In this document: positions 34,520 through 43,635 of the stretch, in pieces
Numbering within the stretch: position 1 is the stretch's first letter
How the letters are laid out: every line of letters begins with the position of its first letter
From: Limihaloglobus sulfuriphilus
Lineage (GTDB): Bacteria; Planctomycetota; Phycisphaerae; Sedimentisphaerales; Sedimentisphaeraceae
Direction: 5' to 3'
Length of the DNA: 64,000 nucleotides
Assembly (NCBI RefSeq): GCF_001999965.1
Contig: NZ_CP019646.1
Location: 2,666,001 to 2,730,000 of the forward strand
The notes under the pieces: model-generated
Told to the model about the DNA's origin: nothing
The model's database searches: none
What the model saw: the letters and a program-made list of their open reading frames with translations, nothing else
Translations under genes and position numbers: made by a program

Positions 34520-34924
34520 TATAAGGATTCCGGTGTTGAGTGGATTGGTGAGGTTCCAAGCCATTGGGCGTTGGTGAAATTTAAGATAATTACAGATATT
34601 ATTACTTGTGGTCATGCAGCAACTCCTGAATATTATGACGAGGGGGTGATGTTTCTTTCTGCTCAAAATATCAAGAATGAAAAACTGGATTTATTTCAAT
34701 ATAACTATATATCTGAAGAACTTCACAATCAACTAACCAGACATAAAAAAGTGGTAAAAGGAGATTTGCTCCAAGTTAGAGTAGGTGGTGCTGCTACAAT
34801 TGGTCAAACTTGCGTTATTGAAATCGAAAATGATTTTAGTATATATGTATCGCTATGTCATATTAGATTAAACGAAAAAGCATGCAATTATTATATTTTT
34901 AAGCATTTACAGGCTGAAGCCTGA
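34520..34924 (+). pseudogene. hsdS: HsdS specificity subunit, truncated at both ends
   Basis: From 34520 the frame reads YKDSGVEWIGEVPSHWALVK, the conserved N-terminus of HsdS, followed by part of the first target-recognition domain (LSAQNIKNEKLDLFQYNYIS, then KGDLLQVRVGGAATIGQTCV). No ATG precedes it, since low-complexity repeats occupy that place; a TTG at 34571 is the only nearby start. The frame ends at 34924 after running into a 160-bp repeat (34898-35057) also found at 38340. A normal HsdS has about 400 residues with two recognition domains. About 118-135 residues remain, so the type I system is presumably inactive. Confidence 0.85.
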
Positions 34925-35057
34925 ACTCTTGCGGCGGTTTCTCACAGGCAGCTCTAATCCCCGCCGCCAACGTCAGTTATTTCCCAATCCTGTTAATCCT
35001 GTAATCCTGTCCAATTTACATTCGTAATTCGTAATTCGTAATTCGTAATTCGTAATT
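34898..35057. repeat. Direct repeat flanking the MmeI-like gene, left copy
   Basis: The stretch AAGCATTTACAGGCTGAAGC and the following 140 bp match 38340-38500 in the same orientation, ending in arrays of CGTAATT units (five here at 35023-35057). It interrupts hsdS and abuts the 3' end of the MmeI-like gene. Confidence 0.85.
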
Positions 35058-35058
35058 T

Positions 35059-37776
35059 CTAATTAACCAACGGTTCCACGTATTCGCTGTACAGGGCGAA
35101 GAGGAATTCGAGGCGTTCGGTTTCGCCGGCGAAGGGCTTGCTGCGGTAGCATTTATCAACCGCACGGTCGAGCCTCTGATGCGCCTTGACCAGCACCGGC
35201 GGCATGGTCAGAGGGTCGTACAGGTCGGCAAGCGAGCTGTCTGGAAACTGCCCGCGGGCGTCAAGCACCCCCTGCGCCGCCGCCTCAACCGCCGCGGCCT
35301 GCTCTGCTGATACGTCCTTTGGCCACGGGTAGTTGTTGTAAACGATGTCCTTGGAATACCGGAAACGGCTTTCTAATCGCCCACAGGTATATTTCACCCA
35401 AGCCATGTGCATCTCGGAGGTCAATACGCCAAAATGATATAATGTAGCGTCGGGGATTGACTGGCAGGTATCGGATACAATAGTATCTTTACCAAAAAAG
35501 CCTATAGGAATATACTTGCGTCTTTCAGATGAAACTCTGGGTACTAAAATAAAAGATTCTGGATTCTTTGTATCACGAAATTGCGTTGGTCTTTCAGCTA
35601 ATTTACGAGCACCAGAATCAACACTGTTTAGTCTCATGATTTTTACTTTTTCGATTCTCTCCATTAGATGAGGCATTGATCTGATTTCTTTCGGGTCTGC
35701 ATCAACTAACCAAAGGCACCAACGGGGAATATCCTTTAAATAATTACCACCCGACAATAAAGGCTTTATGAATTTTGCAGCTTCTGGCTGTTTTTCTAAG
35801 AACTCTTGTTTTTCTCCATCTGACAAAATTAAATTTCCACCATCAACAGGTTTATTACCATACACCATTTTGGGAACATCGGAGAGAGGTTTTGCCCTCC
35901 TCATAATTATAATATCGTCTCCGTCTATTAGTAGAGGATTGATATTTCTAGCTTCAATTTCGTGCGGCTCACCTTTAATATTTTCATATTCGAAAAGTCG
36001 TTTATTCTCTGTATCAAATGCTCCAAATCCGATAATAACAACATGAACAGCGGCTTTGCCCCTTGCCTCGCTTGTCCAGCAGAATGTACGATGTGCGAAA
36101 TGAATCTTGATATTGTAATTATTGAATAACTCGTTCCAGAGTATTCCAACCTGTTCGCCCATAGTGATTGAATTTGTAGAAACAAAGGCTACTTTTTTTC
36201 TTGTTCCCTGAATATACTCTGCCGCTTTTATATACCATGCTGAGACATAATCCAGACTTTTAAAATTTTTAACGCCTTCAAAAATCAGAGCCATATCTTC
36301 ATTCTGGGTTTTGTTCTGAAGGTGTTTCCCTATGAACGGCGGATTTCCGAGGATATAGTCAATTTTTTCTTTCGGTGCGAACTCTGTCCAGTCGGTCTGC
36401 AGCGCGTTTTCGTTTAGTATGTGCGCGGACTGTATCAGCGGCAGGGATGCCCTTTGAACGTTGACGGCGATGGATAGCTCGAGGTTCATCTGGTGGTTCA
36501 TCAACCACATAGCGGTCTCGGCGATACGTGCGGGGAATTCCTCTATTTCTATGCCGTAGAAGTTCTCTACGTTTACCATCGAGACCCACTCGCCCATCTG
36601 CATCTGTCCGGCGTGTATCTCTGTGAGTATCTCAATCTCGAGCCGGCGCAGCTCCCTGTATGTAATCACGAGGAAGTTGCCGCAGCCGCACGCCGGATCA
36701 AAGAATCCCAGCTCTGATATCTTCCGCTGAAACTCCATGAGGCGTTTTTCTTTTTCCCGTTTGAGGCCGCGGAGGTGCTCAAACTCCGCCCGCAGCTCGT
36801 CGAGAAACAGCGGGCCGATGAGCTTTAGGATATTTTTCTCCGAAGTGTAGTGCGCTCCGATATTTCTGCGTTTTTCAGGGTCCATGACCGACTGGAACAT
36901 CGAGCCGAAGATCGCCGGCGATATCACGCCCCAGTTAAAATCGCAGCACTCCAGCAGCGACTCCCGCAGCGAGCTGTCAAAATAAACCGCCGGCAGTATC
37001 TCCTCGAACAGGCCGCCGTTGACGTATGGAAAGGCGCTTAGCATCTCGTCCATGTGCCTCTGCCTCTCGGCGGTTACGGTGTTGAGCGTCTGGAATATGC
37101 TCGATAGATGCCCGCCCAGGTCGCTGCCGTCCTCGCTGGTGCGCTGGCGGATGTAATCGGTGAAGATGTTTTTCTCGAATATGCCGGTATCGTCGGCGAA
37201 CATGCAGAACAGAAGCCGCATTAAGAGCACTTCGAGCTGGTGGCCGCGGTAGCCGTTTTCCAGCAGCCCGTCATGAAGTTTGCCCATCTTCTCCGCCGCG
37301 GCGATGTTTACCGGCTCCTCGTCCTTGTATTTCTTCTGTGTGTAGCCGGCGATAAAGCCGAAAAGATTTACATTGCTGTGCAGCTGGGATAAGTGGAACT
37401 CGTGCAGGCTGTCCTCGTCGAGGTCGTAGAGCCGGAACCGCTCAAAATCCGACACCAGAACGTATTTGGGCAGCTCATGGTCCTTGAGCCCGGCGAAGTA
37501 GTCCAGGGCCTGCGAGTATGCCTTGTCCAGGTTTTTGCCGCGTGATTTGTGCTCTACCAGCAGGGTGCCCTTCCAGAACAGGTCGATAAAACCGTAATTG
37601 CTGTCGAGCTTCTTTACCGGCTCCTCAAACGCGGCAATCCTGCGGCGGTTTATGCCGAAAACATGAAAAAAAGCGTCCCAGAATGATTTTGCCTCGGCAT
37701 GTTCGCGGCTCTCCCCCTGCCATTCGCGGCTGAAATCCATCGCACGGTGTTTTATTTCGTTCCAGCTTAAAGCCAT
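35059..37776 (-). CDS. MmeI-like type IIG restriction-modification enzyme
   Basis: This 905-residue single-chain enzyme has an N-terminal PD-(D/E)XK nuclease: D65 in YGFIDLF and E75-H-K77 in LLVEHKS. A helical connector follows, then GAHYTSE (307-313), methylase motif I D360-P-A-C-G-C-G-N-F, motif IV N478-P-P-F481 and a C-terminal target-recognition domain. Enzymes of this type cut at a fixed distance from an asymmetric site and protect by N6-adenine methylation of one strand, so they need no partner. All key residues are present. The last 590 codons are duplicated at 10760-12535. The gene lies between direct repeats (34898, 38340), as a cassette. Confidence 0.92.
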   Translation of the reverse strand: MALSWNEIKHRAMDFSREWQGESREHAEAKSFWDAFFHVFGINRRRIAAFEEPVKKLDSNYGFIDLFWKGTLLVEHKSRGKNLDKAYSQALDYFAGLKDHELPKYVLVSDFERFRLYDLDEDSLHEFHLSQLHSNVNLFGFIAGYTQKKYKDEEPVNIAAAEKMGKLHDGLLENGYRGHQLEVLLMRLLFCMFADDTGIFEKNIFTDYIRQRTSEDGSDLGGHLSSIFQTLNTVTAERQRHMDEMLSAFPYVNGGLFEEILPAVYFDSSLRESLLECCDFNWGVISPAIFGSMFQSVMDPEKRRNIGAHYTSEKNILKLIGPLFLDELRAEFEHLRGLKREKEKRLMEFQRKISELGFFDPACGCGNFLVITYRELRRLEIEILTEIHAGQMQMGEWVSMVNVENFYGIEIEEFPARIAETAMWLMNHQMNLELSIAVNVQRASLPLIQSAHILNENALQTDWTEFAPKEKIDYILGNPPFIGKHLQNKTQNEDMALIFEGVKNFKSLDYVSAWYIKAAEYIQGTRKKVAFVSTNSITMGEQVGILWNELFNNYNIKIHFAHRTFCWTSEARGKAAVHVVIIGFGAFDTENKRLFEYENIKGEPHEIEARNINPLLIDGDDIIIMRRAKPLSDVPKMVYGNKPVDGGNLILSDGEKQEFLEKQPEAAKFIKPLLSGGNYLKDIPRWCLWLVDADPKEIRSMPHLMERIEKVKIMRLNSVDSGARKLAERPTQFRDTKNPESFILVPRVSSERRKYIPIGFFGKDTIVSDTCQSIPDATLYHFGVLTSEMHMAWVKYTCGRLESRFRYSKDIVYNNYPWPKDVSAEQAAAVEAAAQGVLDARGQFPDSSLADLYDPLTMPPVLVKAHQRLDRAVDKCYRSKPFAGETERLEFLFALYSEYVEPLVN

Positions 37777-37906
37777 TTATGTCCCTTGAATGTGTTCTAT
37801 CTTGCTAATACTGAAAAACAACTTAACCACAAATTTAGCAGAGATTTACATTTTTACAACAACAATCCGGAATTTACAGCCGTAATTTTTCCATCCAAAA
37901 CCGATG

Positions 37907-37955
37907 TTGCCTTATGCCTATTGCCTTATGCCTATTGCCTTTTGCCTATTGCCTA
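37907..37955 (+). repeat. 14-bp tandem repeat
   Basis: Units TTGCCTTATGCCTA (twice), TTGCCTTTTGCCTA and a half unit lie upstream of the divergent end of the MmeI-like gene. Confidence 0.9.
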
Positions 37956-38060
37956 CTGCCTTCTCAACCGCCTATTTCTCCTGACAGGATTACAGGATAA
38001 ACAGGATTAAGGCGGTACGGGGAGAATGAAGTGAAGGGGATTGGCCGGCGACACAAATTT

Positions 38061-38364
38061 CCAGGGCGTTGCCCTGGGCTAAGCTATCCAAGCCCTTCAG
38101 GCTTGAGGGATAAACATATCATCCGGAGGCGTTTACCACTGTTTCAAGACGTGATTATTCACCACAGGGGGCTCGGGAAAAAATTTACGCACACATAAAA
38201 AGTTTAACCATTCTCATTTTGCCTAAGCACCAACGGTGCGAAGTATCATAGCGGGGCATCGCCCCATATTCAAACTTGATGGTAAGAGTACACGCTTCAG
38301 CGTGCGGTAAGAATACACGCTTCAGCGTGCTTGTTGTCTTTTAAGCATTTACAGGCTAAAGCCT
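38061..38364. repeat. Cluster of REP-like hairpins
   Basis: Seven perfect small palindromes lie within 304 bp: CCAGGGC-GTT-GCCCTGG (38061-38077), CAAGCC-CTTCA-GGCTTG (38089-38105), GCACC-AAC-GGTGC (38227-38239), GGGGC-ATC-GCCCC (38253-38265), ACGC-TTCA-GCGT twice within a 25-bp tandem (38281-38330), and AGGC-TAAA-GCCT (38353-38364). The 25-bp unit recurs at 14469. Confidence 0.85.
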
Positions 38365-38500
38365 GAACTCTTGCGGCGGTTTCTCACAGGCAGCTCTAAT
38401 CCCCGCCGCCAACGCCAGTTATTTACCAATCCTGTAATCCTGTCTAATTGACATTCGTAATTCGTAATTCATAATTCGTAATTCATAATTCGTAATTCAT
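38340..38500. repeat. Direct repeat flanking the MmeI-like gene, right copy
   Basis: It matches 34898-35057 with few substitutions (for example GGCTAAAGCC for GGCTGAAGCC) and ends in a different mixture of CGTAATT and CATAATT units. Confidence 0.85.
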
Positions 38501-38767
38501 ATTGCCCGTCACCTTTTGTCTAAACTAACCGCTCCATAATTCTTCACTTGTTTCGCATTCTTGTAATATCTATAAACAAGTGAAGAACGGCTCTGATTGT
38601 TTCTGCGCTATTGCCTGCTGTCCATTACCTAATTCGTGTCAATCCGTGTCCATCCGTGGTATTTAACCTCCTAATTCCAAATTCTCTTGAAATTTCCGCC
38701 CCTGTACTGCATAATATAAGCGAGTAAATAAAACTTCTCAGCCATTAAGGACATATAGAGGTGTGCA

Positions 38768-39433
38768 ATGCAGATGTCAGTAAGCCAGTACGCTCATGAA
38801 AAACCGGAGAAACAGGAAAAAAGAACCTCCTCTGCCGGGCCGTTTATCGTCATCTCCCAGCAGTACGGCTGCTCAGGTGCATCAGCAGCACAGGCCGCGG
38901 CGGATATGCTCAGGGATCAGGAGCGGGGAGACTGGCAGGTCTCCACAGATTCTCACATAAAAGAGCTGGCACTCGAGACGGGCTGCGACATTGAAACCAT
39001 CTTAGCCGAAAAGAACTGCAAACAGTCCGCCTGGCGCGATATCATAAAGAACCTTCGCGGCTCATCCTCGCTCGATTCATTCGACATTCACCAGAAACTC
39101 GCCAACAAGGCCCGTGAAGCGGCGATAAAGGGCAACATCATAATAGTCGGCCAGACAGCCTCGCCGGCAACGGCAAAGATTGAAAACGGCGTCAGAATAC
39201 GGCTTATCGCCCCCCTGAAATGGCGGATCTCGGCGGTTTGTGCCGCGGATAAAATCGAGCGGAAGGAAGCCGAGGAGAAAATCGAGGAGATTGACGAGAT
39301 TAAAATGGATATTGAAAAGATTTATGAAAAGATGAACCCGCGAACCCCTGCTTTTGACCTGGTCATAGACAATTCAAAATTCAGCGACCGCCAGATCGCC
39401 GAGATACTAATCGCCGCACTTCACCTGCGGTGA
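38768..39433 (+). CDS. Cytidylate kinase-like protein
   Basis: This 221-residue protein belongs to the cytidylate-kinase-like family (pfam13189 type). It has FIVISQQYGCSGASAAQAAA (a modified P loop without the usual GK[ST]), a helical middle, GNIIIVGQTASPATA and RIRLIAPLKWRISAVCAAD. A C-terminal strand FDLVIDNSKFSDRQIAEI follows. Members resemble nucleoside monophosphate kinases, but their substrate is unknown. The first 25 residues are charged and probably disordered. It has its own promoter region after the repeat-rich stretch and is followed by the rpsD leader. This marks the start of core genes. Confidence 0.8.
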   Translation: MQMSVSQYAHEKPEKQEKRTSSAGPFIVISQQYGCSGASAAQAAADMLRDQERGDWQVSTDSHIKELALETGCDIETILAEKNCKQSAWRDIIKNLRGSSSLDSFDIHQKLANKAREAAIKGNIIIVGQTASPATAKIENGVRIRLIAPLKWRISAVCAADKIERKEAEEKIEEIDEIKMDIEKIYEKMNPRTPAFDLVIDNSKFSDRQIAEILIAALHLR

Positions 39434-39599
39434 ACCGGCAAAACCGGGTATCTGCAGATTTTTCTGGTTTTTGACAGGATTAACAGTCCCGACTTAGCGG
39501 GGTTGTAAATCATCTCTATTTGGAAAATCGCAATCAATACGGCAATTTTTTTTGAAAAAAAGTTGATTTTTTGCTGATAACCAGTATAAAGGTTTGCCT

Positions 39600-39725
39600 T
39601 GTACGGGTTTCACCCGGCGGAAACTGGAAGTTTTGCTCCAGTCTCACGGCCTGAGAGTGAATAAGCCCTGTAATTAAATAAGAGCGTATAAGCTCTGTAA
39701 GCAAAACAATTTAAGGAAACTGAAT
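39600..39725 (+). promoter_or_regulatory. Structured leader of rpsD
   Basis: Three hairpins precede the start codon: CGGGT-TTC-ACCCG (39604-39616), ACTGGA-N8-TCCAGT (39623-39642) and AGAGC-N6-GCTCT (39681-39696). S4 represses its own mRNA in other bacteria through leader structures. Whether this leader does so is inferred from position. Confidence 0.4.
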
Positions 39726-40340
39726 ATGTCTAACTACACAGGCCCCAAGGTCAGATTGAGCAGGAAACTCGGTGTGCCGATCGCCGAGACGCCAAAGCAT
39801 GTAAACCCGCGTAAGCAAACCCGCCCGGGTCAGCACGGTTTTAAACGCAGCCGCGCAACTCTTTACGGCACACAGCTCAAAGAAAAACAGAAAATCGCGT
39901 ATTACTACAACGTGCAGAACAAACAGCTCAGGCAGTACATGAAGCTCGCTGAGCAGTCACGTCTGACAACCGACGTCGCATTCCAGCAGATTCTGGAAAC
40001 ACGGCTTGACAATGTCATCCGCCGGCTTCGCTGGGCACGCACCATCTGGCAGGCACGCCAGGTCGTCGGCCACGGCCACGTAAAACTCAACGGCCGCAGG
40101 GTTGACCTGCCCTCGATCCGCGTAAAGGTCGGAGACGTCATTGAGATCAAGGAACGCAGCAAAAAGTACATTACAGAAGTAATCGAAAGCACCGCTTCAA
40201 TGGGCTTTGCCGTTCCCGACTGGCTGACAGCCGACGACAAAAACCTCAAGGCAACTGTTATCCGTCTGCCCGAGCACGATGAAGTAAGACTGCCCTTCGA
40301 GGTTGACTTCACAAACATCATCGAGTTCTACACACGATAA
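39726..40340 (+). CDS. rpsD: 30S ribosomal protein S4
   Basis: This 204-residue S4 protein has the N-terminal part (YTGPKVRLSRKLGVPIAETP) and the S4 RNA-binding domain RLDNVIRRLRWARTIWQARQ then VVGHGHVKLNGRRVDLPS. S4 binds the 5' domain of 16S rRNA early in 30S assembly. The gene stands alone instead of in the alpha operon with rpsM, rpsK and rpoA. An AAGGAAAC RBS precedes the ATG and a terminator follows, so it is a single-gene transcript. Confidence 0.97.
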   Translation: MSNYTGPKVRLSRKLGVPIAETPKHVNPRKQTRPGQHGFKRSRATLYGTQLKEKQKIAYYYNVQNKQLRQYMKLAEQSRLTTDVAFQQILETRLDNVIRRLRWARTIWQARQVVGHGHVKLNGRRVDLPSIRVKVGDVIEIKERSKKYITEVIESTASMGFAVPDWLTADDKNLKATVIRLPEHDEVRLPFEVDFTNIIEFYTR

Positions 40341-40362
40341 TACATTACCTAAAAAAACTCGC

Positions 40363-40396
40363 AAAGCCGGCTGGGAATACTCACGCCGGCTTTTTT
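40363..40396 (+). terminator. Rho-independent terminator after rpsD
   Basis: The stem AAAGCCGGC / GCCGGCTTT has a 13-nt loop and runs into six T residues. On the other strand its A tract adjoins the end of the araC-type gene. Confidence 0.85.
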
Positions 40397-41243
40397 ATTT
40401 CCGTTTGCCGGCTGTTCTGTACCTGTTCGGAGGCATCCCGCGGCGTTTTATGAACTGGCGGTTGAAATTGGACAGGTTGTTGAAACCGCTTGCAAAACAG
40501 ACGTTTATAACCGGCTCGGAGGTTTTCATCAGCATCTCGCACGCGCTTTCGATACGCGTCTCTATCAGATAATCGTTGAACGGGCGGCCGAGCTGTCGTT
40601 TGAAAAATTTGCAGAATCCTGAAACACTCATGCCCGCCATGGCCGCCGCGGCTTCGACGGACACCTCATCGCCGCTGTTGTTATGGACATAGTTGAGCAC
40701 CTGCATAAGCCTGCCGGGGTTCTTACTCATGGCAAGCACCGGCTCACGCGGCAGAATACTCACAGATGCCGCGTTTGACAGCGTTTCGAGCAGCCCAAGC
40801 AGAGCGGTAAGCCGGCCGGCACTGCTGTTGTGCTGAGCGGTTTCGTCCCATAAATCCCCAGACACAGATAATATGTCCGCAAAATAAAGCCCCCTTGCGG
40901 ATTTTTCAATCAGCCGCGAACACTTCTCAAGCTCGGGAAGCTGCCACAAATAACCGCCGGCAATAGTTTTGCGAAACTGAATCACATACGCCCGACTGGC
41001 AATATTTTCCGATACAGACGACTCAAATGTGTGTGGCAAATCCGGCCCGAACATCATCGCATCGCCGGGACGGTAGTCTATCACCCTGCCGCTGATGTAA
41101 CACTTGCCGCTGCCGGATAGGACAATAACAATTTCGCATTCCGGGTGGTGATGCATGGAATACAAAAAACGCGGCCCCGTGTTTGTATAGCAGTAAAAGG
41201 ATGTATTCTGGTGCCTTGGAACTTTCTCATACCGTATCTGCAT
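40395..41243 (-). CDS. AraC-family transcriptional regulator with cupin sensor domain
   Basis: This 282-residue protein has an N-terminal cupin (HHHPECEIVIVLSGSGKCYI then DYRPGDAMMFGPDLPHTF, with metal-like His residues). Two C-terminal AraC helix-turn-helix motifs follow: EVSVEAAAAMAGMSVSGFCK and EPVINVCFASGFNNLSNFNR. Such regulators typically sense a sugar and activate a neighbouring gene. The gene is divergent from the uroporphyrinogen-decarboxylase-like gene at 41402, with 158 bp between them, which is the likely target. The ligand is unknown. Confidence 0.9.
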   Translation of the reverse strand: MQIRYEKVPRHQNTSFYCYTNTGPRFLYSMHHHPECEIVIVLSGSGKCYISGRVIDYRPGDAMMFGPDLPHTFESSVSENIASRAYVIQFRKTIAGGYLWQLPELEKCSRLIEKSARGLYFADILSVSGDLWDETAQHNSSAGRLTALLGLLETLSNAASVSILPREPVLAMSKNPGRLMQVLNYVHNNSGDEVSVEAAAAMAGMSVSGFCKFFKRQLGRPFNDYLIETRIESACEMLMKTSEPVINVCFASGFNNLSNFNRQFIKRRGMPPNRYRTAGKRK

Positions 41244-41401
41244 TGCCGTATTATATGCAACCTTGCCTGAATATCAATATATTTACGCAGTATTTGGTTA
41301 AATAGTATTATAATGGTGGTAAAATTGATGAAGAAAGACAAATAAAACCAGTTATAATTCATGGCGGCTAACTAAGTAAAGTTTTATAAAGGTAATCAAT
41401 T

Positions 41402-42457
41402 ATGAGTAAATTTGAACCGGATTATAATCATCTGATTGACGCGGCTAACAACATTGAGCCAAAACGCATTCCGCTCTACGACCACAACGTAGATGCCCCG
41501 TTCCTTAGCAAGGTATTCGGCATTGACATGCTCGATCTGGCGACTAACGGCAAGGCAGACGACCTGCGTGAATACATGCGCAGGTTTTGCGGATTTTTCC
41601 TCGATACAGGCTATGATACGGTATCTTTTGAGTGCTGTATTGGTGCCGCGATGCCGGGCAGCGGTTCGCTGAGCGGGCACAAACCCGGCGAGATACAAAA
41701 TCGAGAAGACTTCGAAAAATATCCCTGGGACAAAATTGAAGAGAACTTCTTCAGGATGTACACGCCGTATTTTGACCTGCTGTGTGAATTCATGCCCGAG
41801 GGTATGAAGGCCGTCGGCGGCGTCGGAAACGGCGTATTCGAATGCGTACAGGAGATTACCGGCTACCAGAACCTGTGCCTGATTTCGTATGACGACCCGC
41901 AGCTCTATGCGGAGCTTTTCACCACTGTCGGCGATATAAACGCCGGGATCTGGAAGCGGTTTATGGAAACCTACAGCGATATATACGCGGTGATGCGTTT
42001 CGGCGACGACCTGGGCTACAAGTCCTCATCACTTCTAAGCGCAGAGGACATCAAAAAACACGTAATCCCCCAGTACAGAAAGATTACCGACATCGTCCAT
42101 TCATACAACAAACCGTTCCTGCTGCACACGTGCGGCTGTATTTTCAACGTGATGGACGATATTATCGAAGAGGCTAAGATCGACGCCAAGCACTCCAACG
42201 AAGATGCCATCGCACCGTTTACCGACTGGATCGAGAGGTACGGCGACCGCATCGGCAACTTCGGCGGCATTGATATGGACGTGATCTGCCGGCAAAGCCC
42301 CGATGAGATACGCGCATACACTTTGGATATACTCGAAAAATCCATGGGACACGGCGGCGTAGCGTTCGGCTCGGGCAATTCTGTACCTCACTATGTACCG
42401 GTAGAAGGCTACTACGCCATGACAAATACTATCCGGGAATTCAGAGGAGACAAATAG
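41402..42457 (+). CDS. Uroporphyrinogen decarboxylase family protein (possible methyltransferase)
   Basis: This 351-residue protein is of the URO-D superfamily, with an (alpha/beta)8 barrel inferred from the family. FGDDLGYKSSSLLSAEDIKK is the usual GDD motif region, and LLHTCGCIFNVMDDIIE contains the His-x-Cys pair that binds zinc in MtaA/CmuA-type methyltransferases. YGDRIGNFGGIDMDVI and GGVAFGSGNSVPHYVP complete the pattern. Planctomycetes carry many such proteins next to AraC regulators and carbohydrate genes. Haem synthesis is unlikely, and demethylation of a sugar or other compound is a guess. It is probably controlled by the divergent AraC gene. Confidence 0.85.
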   Translation: MSKFEPDYNHLIDAANNIEPKRIPLYDHNVDAPFLSKVFGIDMLDLATNGKADDLREYMRRFCGFFLDTGYDTVSFECCIGAAMPGSGSLSGHKPGEIQNREDFEKYPWDKIEENFFRMYTPYFDLLCEFMPEGMKAVGGVGNGVFECVQEITGYQNLCLISYDDPQLYAELFTTVGDINAGIWKRFMETYSDIYAVMRFGDDLGYKSSSLLSAEDIKKHVIPQYRKITDIVHSYNKPFLLHTCGCIFNVMDDIIEEAKIDAKHSNEDAIAPFTDWIERYGDRIGNFGGIDMDVICRQSPDEIRAYTLDILEKSMGHGGVAFGSGNSVPHYVPVEGYYAMTNTIREFRGDK

Positions 42458-42518
42458 CTTCTGATAAAATTCGTGAATTTTCTCTACTAAGCACGCTAAC
42501 GCATGAAATATAAACGGT

Positions 42519-43487
42519 TTACATGCTCGGGCTGACCTTGCGATTTCGTTTTCGGCCGGGCGGGGTTTTCCAGCGGCGGTGTATCCACCAGTATTGCTCA
42601 GGGGCTTTGCGGATTAGCCGTTCCATCTCGGTTGAGAATTCCTGGGTGATCCATTCCAGCGGTTTTTCCTTGTCCTTCCATTCATGCGGTTCGATGATCC
42701 TGCCGCATTCCATCTCAAAGAAGAACCGCTCATCAACACGCCGGCTCACGCCCACAACTATGGGCACGTTGTACTCCATGGCAACCAGACCTATACTCTT
42801 GTATGTACTGGCTTTGCGGCCGAAGAAGTCCACGAAAACGCCCTTTCGCCCTGCGTCCTGGTCGGCGATGAATCCCAGCGTAGCTCCTTTGCCGAGTATA
42901 TCGTGCATGTGTTCGGAGGCACCTTTTTTGTCGATAATCTTCTGGCCCTTTTCCTCGCGTATGCCGTATAGCCAGCGGCTGATATACGGGTTGTCCAGCG
43001 GTCGGGCGATGGAGTAGAGGTCAAAGCCGTATAGGCCGAACATGTAACCTGTAATCTCAAAATTCCCGTAATGCGGCGTGAGAAGCACTGTTCCCTTGTG
43101 CTCTTTTACAATCCATTTGACCCGCTCGGCGTTTATAAACCTCGAAAACTCGCGCCAGTTACCTTTGCGGACAAGCCGGGGCGTGTAGATAATGTCGATA
43201 ACCATCATCGCCAGATTCTGGAAACTCTTTACGCCGGTCTCTACGTGCCACTGATGGTCCTTTTCGGGAAACGCAGCCTGAAGGTTAGACATTGCTCTTT
43301 CGCGGTGGCGTTTTGAGTGTTTCCAAAGCAGTGTGCCGGCACGTTTTGCCAGACGCAGCGAGCGATCAAGCCCCAGAATCAGCAGAAAACCTACTAAACC
43401 GCGCAAAGCAATATAGCCAAGGTAGTTAAGTACCCTGTTATGCTTGAGATGCTTTTTTCGCCATTGTCTGAACGTCTGAGATTTCAT
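42519..43487 (-). CDS. Lipid A acyltransferase-like protein (LpxL/HtrB family)
   Basis: The protein has about 322 residues, starting at ATG 43487. An in-frame GTG at 43532 would add 15 residues, but neither start has a clear RBS. A hydrophobic segment near residue 30 (YIALRGLVGFLLILGLD) anchors it in the inner membrane. The acyltransferase motif H-x4-E is in LLTPHYGNFEITGYM, followed by GFIADQDAGRKGVFVDFFGR. The family adds a secondary acyl chain to lipid A, which would fit a Gram-negative envelope. It reads away from rpmA on the same strand. Confidence 0.88.
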   Translation of the reverse strand: MKSQTFRQWRKKHLKHNRVLNYLGYIALRGLVGFLLILGLDRSLRLAKRAGTLLWKHSKRHRERAMSNLQAAFPEKDHQWHVETGVKSFQNLAMMVIDIIYTPRLVRKGNWREFSRFINAERVKWIVKEHKGTVLLTPHYGNFEITGYMFGLYGFDLYSIARPLDNPYISRWLYGIREEKGQKIIDKKGASEHMHDILGKGATLGFIADQDAGRKGVFVDFFGRKASTYKSIGLVAMEYNVPIVVGVSRRVDERFFFEMECGRIIEPHEWKDKEKPLEWITQEFSTEMERLIRKAPEQYWWIHRRWKTPPGRKRNRKVSPSM

Positions 43488-43573
43488 AGGAAAGATTGTA
43501 TTGATAAAACCCCGTAAGTCAAAGAATAACACGAAATTATGCTATACACAATTATCCGGCTCGTGATATTCAA

Positions 43574-43605
43574 TAAAAAAGGCCGCCCGGTAAGAGCAGC
43601 CCTTT
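43574..43605 (-). terminator. Possible terminator after rpmA
   Basis: On the minus strand an imperfect hairpin, AGGGCTGCTC-TTACC-GGGCGGCCT, runs into six T residues, 31 bp after the rpmA stop codon. Confidence 0.6.
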
Positions 43606-43635
43606 AGATTCTATATGATTTTGTTTTAGGCGGAT

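Larger units (their letters stand above)
37777..38767. other. 1-kb non-coding region rich in small repeats and hairpins
   Basis: No gene is seen here. It holds a 14-bp tandem repeat (TTGCCTTATGCCTA, three and a half copies, 37907-37955), a cluster of perfect hairpins (38061-38364), the second 160-bp direct repeat (38340-38500) and an array of CGTAATT/CATAATT units. It also has a phrase of the AATCCGTGTCCATCCGTGG type (38640-38660) that I recognise as a common dispersed motif in environmental genomes. Confidence 0.7.

Noticed and set aside
35023-35057. Short regular repeats that could be read as a CRISPR array
   Set aside because: The units are 7 bp, contiguous and without spacers, and no cas gene is in the window.
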